A stretch of DNA of 64,000 nt from JAKPPT01 sp964630305. Lineage in GTDB: Bacteria > Spirochaetota > Spirochaetia > Treponematales > UBA12059. Of this stretch, positions 44,245 through 52,644 are shown one piece after another. The stretch's first letter is position 1. Each line of letters begins with the position of its first letter. Below the pieces are notes generated by a model that made no database searches, was not told the DNA's origin, and was given only the letters and a program-made list of their open reading frames with translations. Where the stretch lies: the NCBI GenBank assembly GCA_964630305.1, contig CAZVTR010000001.1, positions 88,316 through 152,315 on the forward strand, read 5' to 3'. Position numbers and translations under genes: made by a program.

Positions 44245-45763
44245 GTCCATTTCTGAATCCTTTTGTTTCTTTAAGCAATTCTCGAGTAAGTAATGTATCT
44301 ATTAACAGATTTATATCTGATACTTCCCAATCGCATAATGTACCATAGCCGTTACAATAAAATAACCGGTTTGTGCCCTTCAAAAAGTGAGATAATTCTT
44401 TTTTAGTAAACTGGTGGGGATGTTTTTTGATAATGCTAAGTATCAACGGAAGTTCGGGAGGATATGGCATAAGGTCGCTGCAGCATACATCACAGTTGTC
44501 GCAGGGAACACTTTCATTTCCCATGCTTGTAAGCAAGAGATTCCTTCTGCAAGTTTTATTTTGTTGCGCATAAAATTGCATTATTGAGTATCGTATTGTT
44601 TCAAGTGAGGTAATTGGAAGCGATGGATTATATACAGATGCTGCAGGTTCAGAATAATTGGTAAAATTTTCCATATTCCAATCTGTCAACAGTATTGCTG
44701 TTGCAGCTTCACCGTCGCGTCCAGCTCTCCCTGCTTCTTGAATATATGCTTCGAGAGAGTTTGGCAAGTCATAGTGTATCACTGTTCGTATGTTTTTTTT
44801 ATCCATACCCATTCCATATGCACAGGTAGCAATGAGTATTCCTTGCTCCGATGAGTAGAACCATGTCTCTACTTGTTTTTTTTCTGGCGGAGCAAGTCCA
44901 GCATGGTAGAAATATACTGCTTCACTGAGGAATGTTCTCCGCAGTGTATGGGTAAGAATTTCCGCACTGGTACGAGATTTAGTAAATATGAGCGCTGGTT
45001 TTTTGCATTGAGCAATAATATCTTTTAAGGTTTTAAGCTTGTTAAGTGTCTGAATGTTTTTATAGTAGATATTTGATCTGTCTATTGATGCCATCACAAG
45101 TTTGTATGGACTGTTATCAAACAGTGTGCATGCTATTCGCTGTAGTACTGGTGGAGAAGCTGTAGCAGTAAATGCACTAATCATTAAAGGTTTGTATTTT
45201 TTAACAAAGTCACTTATATGTTGATATGCCGGACGAAAGGTGTCTCCCCATTCTGCAACACAGTGAGCTTCATCAACAACCAGATGAAATAGAGGTGTTT
45301 CTTGGATGGTGTTTAAAAACAGCGGAGATTGCAGTGATTCTGGATTTGTTAAAATAATGCAATCTGGATCTCTCGCAAGTGCGGTCTTAAGGGTTTGCCA
45401 TGTTTCCTGTTCGGTATCTCCTGTTATCGAAAATACAGGTTTGGTTGAGTTTGATAACCGGCGTGCTTGATCTGCGATGAGTCCTTTGAGCGGATATACT
45501 ATTATAGTAACTCCAGAAATCATGAGAGCCGGAACCTGAAAACAGACACTTTTCCCAAAGCCTGTAGGCAAAATGACAAGCTGCGCATGCGGTATTTCAA
45601 TATCATTACTGCTTGTCACCGCATCGAGTACATTTGCAATTACAAGCCGCTGGTATGGGTACAGATATGTCAAACCAAGCAATTTAAGTGTGTCGGTTTC
45701 AATTCCTGTGTTAATTCCCATAGCATACGAGGGGTTCAATTCTGAGCATTTTAAGTAGTTCAT
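44177..45763 (-). CDS. recQ: ATP-dependent DNA helicase, RecQ family
   Basis: 3'-5' DNA helicase of 528 residues. Motif I LPTGFGKSVCFQVPA, DEAH box VVDEAHCVAEWGDTFRP, SAFTATASPPV, ATCAYGMGMDKKNIRTVIHYDLP and QEAGRAGRDGEA are intact. The RecQ zinc module is present (CRRNLL...CDNCDVC). There is no HRDC domain and the region after the zinc module is short, so this is a minimal RecQ. The ATG at 45763 lacks a good ribosome site; a TATAAT on the same strand ends only five bases before it, so the transcript could be leaderless. Confidence 0.9.
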   Translation of the reverse strand: MNYLKCSELNPSYAMGINTGIETDTLKLLGLTYLYPYQRLVIANVLDAVTSSNDIEIPHAQLVILPTGFGKSVCFQVPALMISGVTIIVYPLKGLIADQARRLSNSTKPVFSITGDTEQETWQTLKTALARDPDCIILTNPESLQSPLFLNTIQETPLFHLVVDEAHCVAEWGDTFRPAYQHISDFVKKYKPLMISAFTATASPPVLQRIACTLFDNSPYKLVMASIDRSNIYYKNIQTLNKLKTLKDIIAQCKKPALIFTKSRTSAEILTHTLRRTFLSEAVYFYHAGLAPPEKKQVETWFYSSEQGILIATCAYGMGMDKKNIRTVIHYDLPNSLEAYIQEAGRAGRDGEAATAILLTDWNMENFTNYSEPAASVYNPSLPITSLETIRYSIMQFYAQQNKTCRRNLLLTSMGNESVPCDNCDVCCSDLMPYPPELPLILSIIKKHPHQFTKKELSHFLKGTNRLFYCNGYGTLCDWEVSDINLLIDTLLTRELLKETKGFRNGLTCVLQSPLLHSPPLPELPLQL

Positions 45764-45813
45764 ATGCAATTATACCGTGCACATCGCACTAGCACATGCA
45801 GTGGTATAAAGGG

Positions 45814-46470
45814 CTATTGAGAAAAATTTCTAGGACTATAGGTTCTGCAAAGCTCATTAATGGAACAGATGCTGCATTGAGGTTTTCTGGCAGTGCAAAT
45901 ATGCTTTGCTTGTCGGTTTAGTGCAAAAGAAGCCCGTGCATGGAGTTCCTGCTCAATTATCGAAGCTAGAATTTTCTCGGTCTTATATGGATTATTGGAA
46001 AGCGCAAGCCCTGTACGCTGTGTTATTCGGAGTACATGAGTATCAATAATGAGGCCTGGTTTATCATGGCAGAGGCTTTGTACGAGGTGCGCTGTTTTTC
46101 TGCCAACCCCTGGAAGTTCAAGCAGTGCTTCAAATGTTTCTGGAACCTTGCCCTTATAGGTTTCTGAAATAATGCGTGCAGTCTCTTTAATATGTCGTGC
46201 TTTATGTTTATAAAAACCTGTGGAATACACAGTTTGTTCAAGTGCATCGAGAGGAGCTGAGGCAAGTGATGCTGGGTCTGGCCATTGAGCAAACAGCAGT
46301 GGTGTTACCTTATTGACTTGCTCATCAGTGCATTGGGCAGAAAGAATAACAGCAATAATAAGCTCAAAACAATTTTTATACTGTAAATCGGTACCAATAC
46401 CTGGCCACTTTTTAAGGAGCACAGCAAGGATTGCATCTGCCAGTGCTTTTGTTTGAGTTGTAAACTGCAT
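45814..46470 (-). CDS. nth: Endonuclease III
   Basis: DNA glycosylase/AP lyase for oxidised pyrimidines. The 218-residue protein has the helix-hairpin-helix LPGVGRKTAH with the catalytic Lys, IIDTHVLRITQRTGL with the catalytic Asp, and a [4Fe-4S] loop with spacing C-x6-C-x2-C-x5-C (CTARKPQCSICSINELC). The ATG at 46470 aligns with the E. coli start; the longer frame from a TTG at 46533 adds unmatched residues and runs across the promoter of the divergent gene. Confidence 0.93.
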   Translation of the reverse strand: MQFTTQTKALADAILAVLLKKWPGIGTDLQYKNCFELIIAVILSAQCTDEQVNKVTPLLFAQWPDPASLASAPLDALEQTVYSTGFYKHKARHIKETARIISETYKGKVPETFEALLELPGVGRKTAHLVQSLCHDKPGLIIDTHVLRITQRTGLALSNNPYKTEKILASIIEQELHARASFALNRQAKHICTARKPQCSICSINELCRTYSPRNFSQ

Positions 46471-46527
46471 GGTGACAGTATTGCATAAAAACAACATTCG
46501 ATAAAGTTGCCTGTCCACTTCTTTTGC

Positions 46528-46556
46528 TTGCAATATTTACTAACCTCAAGTATACT
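46528..46556 (+). promoter_or_regulatory. Sigma70 promoter for secreted unknown
   Basis: TTGCAA at 46528-46533 and TATACT at 46551-46556 are spaced by exactly 17 bases. The expected start near 46563 gives a leader of about 47 bases with GGAGG before the ATG at 46610. Confidence 0.65.
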
Positions 46557-46609
46557 TACAGTAATAGTAAACTTTTAATTGGCAAATTACCGATTTCGGA
46601 GGTTTCGGC

Positions 46610-47050
46610 ATGAAGAAGATACTTGGTATACTTGCTGTAGTTGTATGTGTTGCTGTACTGCCATTTGCGCTTGCTCAATCAAATTCAGGAAACACCCAGC
46701 TTGATAAAAGCAATTCGATACGGTCACCGGCCGATTTATATCCAGTAACAGTGAATGTAGTTAAAATATTCGTGCATGCACAGGGTTATCGAGTAATCTA
46801 TCAAAAAAGCGAAAGCACTTTTGCAGATTTTTATGTGCCTGCATCATGGTTTAAAGCTGGCGGGAAAGCGGTTATGATACGCGTCCGGGGGCCAATTGGA
46901 CCGTATGCTGTCATTTACTATCGTTCCGATGGTTCATTTAGTCATATCAAACTTTATGTAAAGGATAATTTTAAAGATCCAACCTGGGGAACGTTAGAAG
47001 GCGATCCTGGAGATAAGTTCAAGGTTGATGCAATAAAATTAACTCCCTAA
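46610..47050 (+). CDS. Secreted protein of unknown function
   Basis: Protein of 146 residues with a clear Sec signal peptide (cleavage after FALA, about residue 22) and no lipobox, so a soluble periplasmic or exported product is likely. The mature 124 residues are beta-rich (VIYQKSESTFADFYVPASWF, VIYYRSDGSFSHIKLYV) and contain no Cys. No family is recognised. It has its own near-consensus promoter and strong GGAGG. The next gene starts nine bases later, so both may be cotranscribed. Confidence 0.75.
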   Translation: MKKILGILAVVVCVAVLPFALAQSNSGNTQLDKSNSIRSPADLYPVTVNVVKIFVHAQGYRVIYQKSESTFADFYVPASWFKAGGKAVMIRVRGPIGPYAVIYYRSDGSFSHIKLYVKDNFKDPTWGTLEGDPGDKFKVDAIKLTP

Positions 47051-47059
47051 GGCAATTTT

Positions 47060-48043
47060 GTGCAGTGTTCTCAACAGACGAGCGAACTCATACCGGAAAT
47101 ATTAAGTTTTCTGGCGCATTATAAGCGGTACGTGATAATTGGACACAAAGAACCTGACGGTGATTGTATCGGAAGCCAGCTGGCTTTAGGCCGATTTCTT
47201 ACTCAGCAAGGGAAACAGGTCCATGTTGTTTCAGCAGGGCCGTTTTTACGGACAGAAATAAAATCCTATGAATGTTATTTTGAAAAAACACTGCCGGTTT
47301 TTTTGGACAGCACTGCACTAATTATTATCGATTGTTCCAACTTGTCTCGAACTGGGTTTGAGTCATCGGATTTTCCTGAAACGCTTCCAATGCTCTTTAT
47401 CGATCATCACGCTTCCGGAAAGCCCGAAGGTGAGATTTGTTTTGTTGATATTCATGCTCCGGCGACAGCCTTTTTAATACAGGAAATACTGGAACAAGCT
47501 CATTTTGCCATACCAAAAGAGATTGCTGAACTCTTATTTTTTGGTATAGCAACCGATACAGGTTTTTTTAGGCATTTAGAGACAGGCAGTGGACAGTATT
47601 TCCTGGCAGTTGCCCGGCTCGTTGATGCCGGGGCTTCCCCCAAACAGGCATTCTATGCCATGAGCGGCGGCAAGCAGCTTGGAAACCGAAAACTACTTGG
47701 CGAATTACTCTTGAGAACAGAATCGTACTATAATAATCAGCTGTTATTCTCCTGGCTGACACTGGAAGATCAAGAACGGTACGGAGTTGAGTCACGTGAT
47801 TCCGATATGCTCTATCAGCTTTTGATGACAGTAGAAAACAGTGAAGCAGTTGTCGTAATTAGGCAGGAAAAGCCGGATTATTGTACAATCGGTTTCCGTT
47901 CTAAAGCATGGGTTGATGTTGGTAAAATTGCAGAAGCTTTTGGCGGCGGCGGACATAAACACGCTGCAGGAGCCTATGTACAAAGTACATTAGATGAGCT
48001 AAAACCGCAGGTGCTTAAGGCGTTTGAATCGATCTGGGCATGA
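47060..48043 (+). CDS. nrnA: DHH-family phosphoesterase, NrnA-like
   Basis: Bifunctional nanoRNase/pAp phosphatase type enzyme of 327 residues. The DHH domain has IIGHKEPDGDCIGSQLAL (metal ligands), IIIDCSN and LFIDHHASGK. The DHHA1 domain ends with FGGGGHKHAAGAYV, the substrate-binding GGGH motif. Start is GTG at 47060 with CTAAGG just upstream. Could act on short RNA, pAp or cyclic dinucleotide products; the exact substrate cannot be told. It ends seven bases before the assembly gap. Confidence 0.9.
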   Translation: MQCSQQTSELIPEILSFLAHYKRYVIIGHKEPDGDCIGSQLALGRFLTQQGKQVHVVSAGPFLRTEIKSYECYFEKTLPVFLDSTALIIIDCSNLSRTGFESSDFPETLPMLFIDHHASGKPEGEICFVDIHAPATAFLIQEILEQAHFAIPKEIAELLFFGIATDTGFFRHLETGSGQYFLAVARLVDAGASPKQAFYAMSGGKQLGNRKLLGELLLRTESYYNNQLLFSWLTLEDQERYGVESRDSDMLYQLLMTVENSEAVVVIRQEKPDYCTIGFRSKAWVDVGKIAEAFGGGGHKHAAGAYVQSTLDELKPQVLKAFESIWA

Positions 48044-48049
48044 GATTAC

Positions 48050-48149
48050 NNNNNNNNNNNNNNNNNNNNNNNNNNNNNNNNNNNNNNNNNNNNNNNNNNN
48101 NNNNNNNNNNNNNNNNNNNNNNNNNNNNNNNNNNNNNNNNNNNNNNNNN
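48050..48149. other. Assembly gap (100 N)
   Basis: Exactly 100 undetermined bases. This length is the usual placeholder for a scaffold join of unknown size, so the true distance between nrnA and argS, and any gene lying there, is not known. Confidence 0.99.
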
Positions 48150-48188
48150 AGAGTACAATGCCCCGCAATAATAATCTAAGGAAACAGT

Positions 48189-49931
48189 ATGGTACAAGTT
48201 CTCAATGATATTCGTATGCTTGCACAACAAGCACTTATTCACGCATTTGGACAGGAGTATAGTTCGATTGATCCCGTTGTGCGGTTTGCAGCAGATTCAC
48301 GTTTTGGTGATGTGCAGATAAACTGTGCGATGCAGCTTGCAAAAACACTGGGGAAAGCACCGCGAGAAATCGCAGAACAAATTACTAAAGCGCTTCCTGA
48401 GAATTCAATTATTCAAAAGACCGAGATAGCCGGTCCGGGTTTTATCAATATCACGTTAGCCGATTCATATGTTGGAACGTGTATAGCAGAACTGCTCGGT
48501 GATGCTCGCTGCGGTATCCCTTTGAGTCAAAACCGCGATACCATTGCTATTGATTATTCAGCACCAAATGTTGCAAAAGAAATGCATATTGGCCATCTCC
48601 GTTCAACAATCATTGGTGATGCATTGGTGCGAATTCTAGAGTTTCTTGGGCACACCGTATTAAAACGGAATCACCTTGGAGACTGGGGCACCCAGTTTGG
48701 TATGCTCATCGAAAACCTTGTCGATAAAGCATGGGATCTTGCCGGAGACCACCATATCAGCGATCTCAATGCTCTCTACCAGGAAGCAAAACAGCGGTTT
48801 GATACCGATCCTGCATTTGCAGAACGCGCAAGAAAACGCGTAGTGCTCTTGCAGAGCGGAGATGAGACAACGCTTGCACTCTGGAGAGCATTAATTGAGG
48901 AATCAAAACTGCATTTTGCAGAGATTTACCGCATGCTCGATGTTAAACTTGAAGAAAGCGATTATTATCCGGAAAGTTTTTACAATGACATGCTGCCTGG
49001 TATTGTACGGGAACTCCTTGATAAGGGCATTGCAGTCATGAGCAACGGCGCTGTTTGCGTGTTCATTGATGAAATAACCGGGAAAAACAAGGAACCTGTG
49101 CCGCTCATAGTGCAGAAGAGCGATGGCGGTTTTGGCTATGATACTACCGATTTAGCGGCGATACGGCATCGCATTATTGATTTAAAAGCAACCCGTCTCT
49201 TATATGTTGTAGGTGCTCCTCAGGCACAACATTTTGCAATGATCTTTGCAGCTGCAAGAAAAGCTGGATGGTTACAGGATCCTGTAAGCGCGGAACATGT
49301 TTCTTTTGGCAGTATTCTCGGTGAAGATGGTAAACCGTTTAAGACGCGAAGCGGAGAAAGCGTAAAATTGTATGATGTCTTAACAGAGGCAATTAACCGC
49401 GCTTATGCAATAGTGCATGAAAAAGCCAAGGATATTCCGATTGATGAGCAGAAAAAGATTGCGGAAGCTATTGGAATTGGTGCAGTAAAATATGCCGATT
49501 TGAGTAACGATAGAGTAAAAGATTATGTGTTCAATTGGGATCGCATGTTATCATTTGATGGCAACACTGCTCCGTATCTTCAGAATGCATATGTGAGAAT
49601 TAAAAGTATTTTTCGTAAGGCTGGTATTGAAGAATCGGGAATTACAGCAATAATCGATACCTTTGCTGTTTCTGAAGAACGCCAGCTTGCTTTAGAATTG
49701 CTCAAGGCGGGTGACTATTTACAGCAAGTTGAGCGGAGCCTTGAACCGCATAGGCTGTGCGGGTATCTCTATAATCTTGCTGCGCTGTTTCATGGTTTCT
49801 ATGAAAAGTGTCCGATTCTTACTGCTGCTACTGATGATAAAACACGGCGTCTCGTGTTAGCAAAAGGAACGGCACAGGTATTAGAACTCTGTATGGGGCT
49901 GCTCGGCATACACGTTATAGACAGAATGTAG
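48189..49931 (+). CDS. argS: Arginyl-tRNA synthetase
   Basis: Charges tRNA-Arg. The 580-residue class I synthetase has an N-terminal Add1 domain (FGDVQINCAMQLAK, GPGFINITL), the HIGH motif in APNVAKEMHIGHLRSTIIGD, KRNHLGDWGTQFGMLIE, FKTRSGESVKLYDVL in place of KMSKS as usual for ArgS, and a C-terminal DALR anticodon domain (FDGNTAPYLQNAYVRI region onward). AAGGAAACAG is the ribosome site. Any upstream promoter may be in the gap. Confidence 0.97.
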   Translation: MVQVLNDIRMLAQQALIHAFGQEYSSIDPVVRFAADSRFGDVQINCAMQLAKTLGKAPREIAEQITKALPENSIIQKTEIAGPGFINITLADSYVGTCIAELLGDARCGIPLSQNRDTIAIDYSAPNVAKEMHIGHLRSTIIGDALVRILEFLGHTVLKRNHLGDWGTQFGMLIENLVDKAWDLAGDHHISDLNALYQEAKQRFDTDPAFAERARKRVVLLQSGDETTLALWRALIEESKLHFAEIYRMLDVKLEESDYYPESFYNDMLPGIVRELLDKGIAVMSNGAVCVFIDEITGKNKEPVPLIVQKSDGGFGYDTTDLAAIRHRIIDLKATRLLYVVGAPQAQHFAMIFAAARKAGWLQDPVSAEHVSFGSILGEDGKPFKTRSGESVKLYDVLTEAINRAYAIVHEKAKDIPIDEQKKIAEAIGIGAVKYADLSNDRVKDYVFNWDRMLSFDGNTAPYLQNAYVRIKSIFRKAGIEESGITAIIDTFAVSEERQLALELLKAGDYLQQVERSLEPHRLCGYLYNLAALFHGFYEKCPILTAATDDKTRRLVLAKGTAQVLELCMGLLGIHVIDRM

Positions 49932-49952
49932 AGCGTTCGTCAGATAGTTTGG

Positions 49953-49982
49953 TTGACAAACAGGATGTTTTTATAGTATAAA
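49953..49982 (+). promoter_or_regulatory. Sigma70 promoter for rplU-prp-rpmA
   Basis: TTGACA (perfect -35) at 49953-49958 and TATAAA at 49977-49982 with an 18-base spacer. The expected start near 49989 gives a leader of about 37 bases, too short for a structured L21 leader. Confidence 0.7.
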
Positions 49983-50025
49983 CAATAACCGATTTTTGTA
50001 GTAATTTTTTTGAATGAGGATAGAT

Positions 50026-50337
50026 ATGTACGCAATTGTTGATGTTAAAGGCAAACAGTATAAAGTAGAGCAGGATAAGCTGCTCAAGGTTGATAAGATC
50101 GATGCAGAACCGGGAGCAAGTCTTGAATTTGATACAGTGATGCTCCTTTCCGATCAAGATGTTAAAGTAGGCGCTCCCTATATTAAAGGCGCAAAAGTAA
50201 AAGCTGTCGTTGAAAACCATGTTAAGGGCAAAAAGCTTATAGTTTTTAAGTATAAGTCTAAGAAAAATTACCGAAGAACCTATGGGCATCGCCAGCAGTA
50301 TACAACGCTCAGGGTAAAGGAAATTGTCGGAGCCTGA
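50026..50337 (+). CDS. rplU: Ribosomal protein L21
   Basis: Large-subunit protein of 103 residues. Family blocks: YAIVDVKGKQYKVEQ at the start, VMLLSDQDVKVGAPYIKGAKVKAVV, and KLIVFKYKSKKNYRRTYGHRQQYT. The ATG at 50026 has TGAGGA at 50015-50020; an in-frame ATG at 50014 is not used because L21 begins MYAIV. It overlaps prp by 14 bases. Confidence 0.97.
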   Translation: MYAIVDVKGKQYKVEQDKLLKVDKIDAEPGASLEFDTVMLLSDQDVKVGAPYIKGAKVKAVVENHVKGKKLIVFKYKSKKNYRRTYGHRQQYTTLRVKEIVGA

Positions 50338-50677
50338 TCGCGTAACAGTTAAGATTATGCTTGACAGCCAGAGCATTGTACAAGCAGTGCATATTTTTGG
50401 CCACGCTGGCAGTCAAGTGCGAGGCAGTAATGTAGCATGCGGTGCAATAACGTTATTTGCTAAAGCTGCTTATGAGACAATACGAGATGTAAAGAGTATC
50501 TCAATAAAAGGAGATGCTCCGGAGCCAGGTGCGCTCTGGTTTGAAGTTGGAACGTATGAGACTAAGCATACAGAACAGCTTCGCGGTATTACGAGCTTTT
50601 TAATTAAAGGATTTACAGTAGTGCAGCGGGAGTATCCCGAGGCAGTACAAATGGTGATACAATATACTGGAGGTTGA
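50324..50677 (+). CDS. prp: Ribosomal-processing cysteine protease Prp
   Basis: Small cysteine protease of 117 residues in its conserved place between rplU and rpmA. Catalytic His27 lies in FGHAG and Cys39 in NVACGAIT, matching the family's GHA...C pattern. In Firmicutes Prp removes an N-terminal extension from L27. Start is TTG at 50324; the strand DRVTVKIMLD would be lost with the next Met. The L27 encoded next door has no extension, so the substrate here is unclear. Confidence 0.88.
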   Translation: MSEPDRVTVKIMLDSQSIVQAVHIFGHAGSQVRGSNVACGAITLFAKAAYETIRDVKSISIKGDAPEPGALWFEVGTYETKHTEQLRGITSFLIKGFTVVQREYPEAVQMVIQYTGG

Positions 50678-50678
50678 C

Positions 50679-50918
50679 ATGCCGCATAAAGGTGTTAATG
50701 GCCGTGATTCTAATCCCCATAGCATGGGAATAAAGGCATATGCAAACGAAGTGATCAATGCTGGAGCAATTATAGTACGCCAGCGCGGAACCCGTATTCA
50801 TCCCGGTAAAAATGTCGGCATGGGTACTGATTATACCTTATTTGCTCTTGTTGATGGAAAAGTTTTCTTTAAAGAAGTTAAGGGCAAAAAGTTTGTACAT
50901 GTCGAAGCAATTCAGTAA
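50679..50918 (+). CDS. rpmA: Ribosomal protein L27
   Basis: Large-subunit protein of 79 residues. NGRDSNPHSMGIK, INAGAIIVRQRGTRIHPGKNVGMGTDYTLFALVDG and FKEVKGKKFVHV are L27 signatures. The N-terminus is MPHKGVNGRDS: compared with the usual AHKKGGGSSRNGRDS about five residues are missing from the tail that reaches the peptidyl-transferase centre. A stop codon at 50655-50657 in frame and GGAGG at 50669-50673 exclude a longer start. Confidence 0.95.
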   Translation: MPHKGVNGRDSNPHSMGIKAYANEVINAGAIIVRQRGTRIHPGKNVGMGTDYTLFALVDGKVFFKEVKGKKFVHVEAIQ

Positions 50919-50969
50919 ACTAATCTGAAACGGTACTGAATTTATTGTATTCACATGCTAGTGAGAAGG

Positions 50970-51001
50970 ACACCGCGGATACTGCCGGGGTGTTTTTTTT
51001 T
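50970..51001 (+). terminator. Terminator after rpmA
   Basis: ACACC (50970-50974) pairs with GGTGT (50989-50993) and CGG (50976-50978) with CCG (50985-50987), with one G-G mismatch, followed by eight or more T. It ends the rplU-prp-rpmA transcript and sits directly ahead of the obgE promoter region. Confidence 0.75.
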
Positions 51002-51006
51002 ATTAC

Positions 51007-51022
51007 TATAATTTGTTATACT
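51007..51022 (+). promoter_or_regulatory. Candidate -10 elements for obgE
   Basis: TATAAT at 51007-51012 and an extended -10 form TGTTATACT ending at 51022 overlap. Neither has a good -35, because the terminator T-run lies there. Either would give a very short leader before the ATG at 51033, with only GGA as ribosome site. Confidence 0.35.
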
Positions 51023-51032
51023 TGGAATACCT

Positions 51033-52052
51033 ATGAATAAATTTGCAGATGAAGCGACAATAACAGTTGCCTCTGGAAAAGGCGGGAATGGCTGTATAGC
51101 ATTTCGGCGGGAAAAGTATGTTCCCTACGGCGGTCCTGCAGGCGGTGATGGCGGAAGGGGCGGCGATGTAGTTTTTGTTGTAAAACATAATTTACGCACA
51201 CTGGCTCATTTACGGTATCGTCAAACATTTTTTGCAAAAAACGGCCAGGATGGTATGGGGAAAAACTGCCATGGAAAAGATGGCGAAGATGTAATTGTTC
51301 CCGTACCGCCTGGAACAATTATTAAAGATGCTGAAACCGGCGAAGTTATTCGTGAGTTTACCGGCAATGAACAAGAAGGATGGGTTTTTTTACGCGGCGG
51401 CAATGGCGGGTGGGGTAACACGCATTTTAAAACAAGTACTAACCAGGCACCGCGTATTGCTTTGCCCGGTAAACCAGGGGAGACGAGAGTACTTAAAGTA
51501 GAACTGCAGCTTATGGCAGATATCGGCTTAGTTGGGTTTCCCAATGCCGGGAAATCAAGCCTGCTTGATGCGTTTACCAATGCAAGACCTAAAATAGCAC
51601 CATATCCCTTTACTACAAAAATTCCCAATCTTGGCGTTCTCACTATTGGGGACAGAGATATTATCATAGCCGATATTCCTGGCATTATTGAGGGAGCTCA
51701 CGAAGGACTGGGACTAGGGCTAAAGTTTTTAAAACATATTGCACGAACAGCGGCTCTTGCGTTTCTTATCGATTTATCCGATGACACTTATTTAGAAGCA
51801 TTTGATATTCTGCTTGAGGAGCTCAAAAGTTATTCTCCTGAACTTGCTCAAAAACCGCGCGTAATTGTTGGAACCAAACTCGATTTAGAGGCGACACAGG
51901 AAAGATTAGAAGCCCTAGAAAATAAATATAACCATGAAACGATACTGGGCATATCAGTTATGAATGGAAGTGGACTTAAAGAACTGTCACAATATTTTGC
52001 AGAACAGCTTGTTAAATACGAAGAACAATTTCATACCGAAAAGGCATGGTAA
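51033..52052 (+). CDS. obgE: GTPase ObgE/CgtA
   Basis: Essential ribosome-assembly GTPase, 339 residues. The Gly-rich Obg fold (about 1-158: SGKGGNGCIAFRREK, GGPAGGDGGRGGDVVF, RGGNGGWGNTHF) is followed by the G domain: GFPNAGKSSLLDAFT (G1), YPFTTKIPNLGVL (G2), IADIPGIIEGAHEGLGLG (G3) and GTKLDL (G4, TKLD in place of NKxD). No C-terminal OCT domain is present. It ends one base before nadD. Confidence 0.96.
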   Translation: MNKFADEATITVASGKGGNGCIAFRREKYVPYGGPAGGDGGRGGDVVFVVKHNLRTLAHLRYRQTFFAKNGQDGMGKNCHGKDGEDVIVPVPPGTIIKDAETGEVIREFTGNEQEGWVFLRGGNGGWGNTHFKTSTNQAPRIALPGKPGETRVLKVELQLMADIGLVGFPNAGKSSLLDAFTNARPKIAPYPFTTKIPNLGVLTIGDRDIIIADIPGIIEGAHEGLGLGLKFLKHIARTAALAFLIDLSDDTYLEAFDILLEELKSYSPELAQKPRVIVGTKLDLEATQERLEALENKYNHETILGISVMNGSGLKELSQYFAEQLVKYEEQFHTEKAW

Positions 52053-52053
52053 G

Positions 52054-52644
52054 ATGACTTTAGGAATTTTAGGAGGGACCTTTAACCCGCCGCATCTGGG
52101 GCATGTTATATTAGCTCAAGAAATACTCAATGAATTTAATCTCTCAAAATTGCTGCTTGTCCCGTGTTTTATTCCTCCGCATAAAAAGCTCGAAGCTGAT
52201 CCAGGCGCAGAAGAACGGCTTGCAATGACTGAATTGCTTAAGCAGTATGATGCACGCATTGATGTCCTTGATTGGGAAATAAAGGCACAGGATATTTCAT
52301 ATACCATTACAACGCTTGAGCGGCTGTATGAATCTCAAGAGTACAAAGATTATTGCAGTATACAGCCTCCATACCTCATTATCGGTGATGATCTCGCAGC
52401 AAAATTTTATACATGGAGAAATCCGCAAAAAATTCTTGAACTGGCTCGAATAATTGTAGCGCGACGAAGCACCCTTGTTGTTTCTATAGATTTTCCTCAT
52501 GAAAAAGCTCATAATGCGCTCATTGAGATATCATCTACCATGGTGCGTAAGAGAATTCAGGAGGGCAAAGGCTGGGAATGGCTATGCCCTGAGAGTGTCA
52601 GCAAGTATATTAAGGATAAAAAATTATATGGGGCAAATAAGTAA
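52054..52644 (+). CDS. nadD: Nicotinate-nucleotide adenylyltransferase NadD
   Basis: Forms deamido-NAD from nicotinate mononucleotide and ATP. The 196-residue protein begins LGILGGTFNPPHLGHVILA, the nucleotidyltransferase GxFxPxHxGH motif, has LLVPCFIPPHKK and ends with ISSTMVRKRIQEGKGWEWL (SSTxxR ATP-binding motif). The ATG at 52054 is the family's start; the earlier in-frame start at 51964 lies inside obgE. It overlaps yqeK by 17 bases. Confidence 0.95.
   Translation: MTLGILGGTFNPPHLGHVILAQEILNEFNLSKLLLVPCFIPPHKKLEADPGAEERLAMTELLKQYDARIDVLDWEIKAQDISYTITTLERLYESQEYKDYCSIQPPYLIIGDDLAAKFYTWRNPQKILELARIIVARRSTLVVSIDFPHEKAHNALIEISSTMVRKRIQEGKGWEWLCPESVSKYIKDKKLYGANK

Noticed and set aside
46471..46533. 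N-terminal extension of nth from TTG at 46533
   Set aside because: Residues before the ATG at 46470 do not match endonuclease III and the segment contains the promoter of the divergent gene.
48015..48242. Minus-strand frame spanning the N gap
   Set aside because: Most of it consists of undetermined codons, and its ends are antisense to nrnA and argS.
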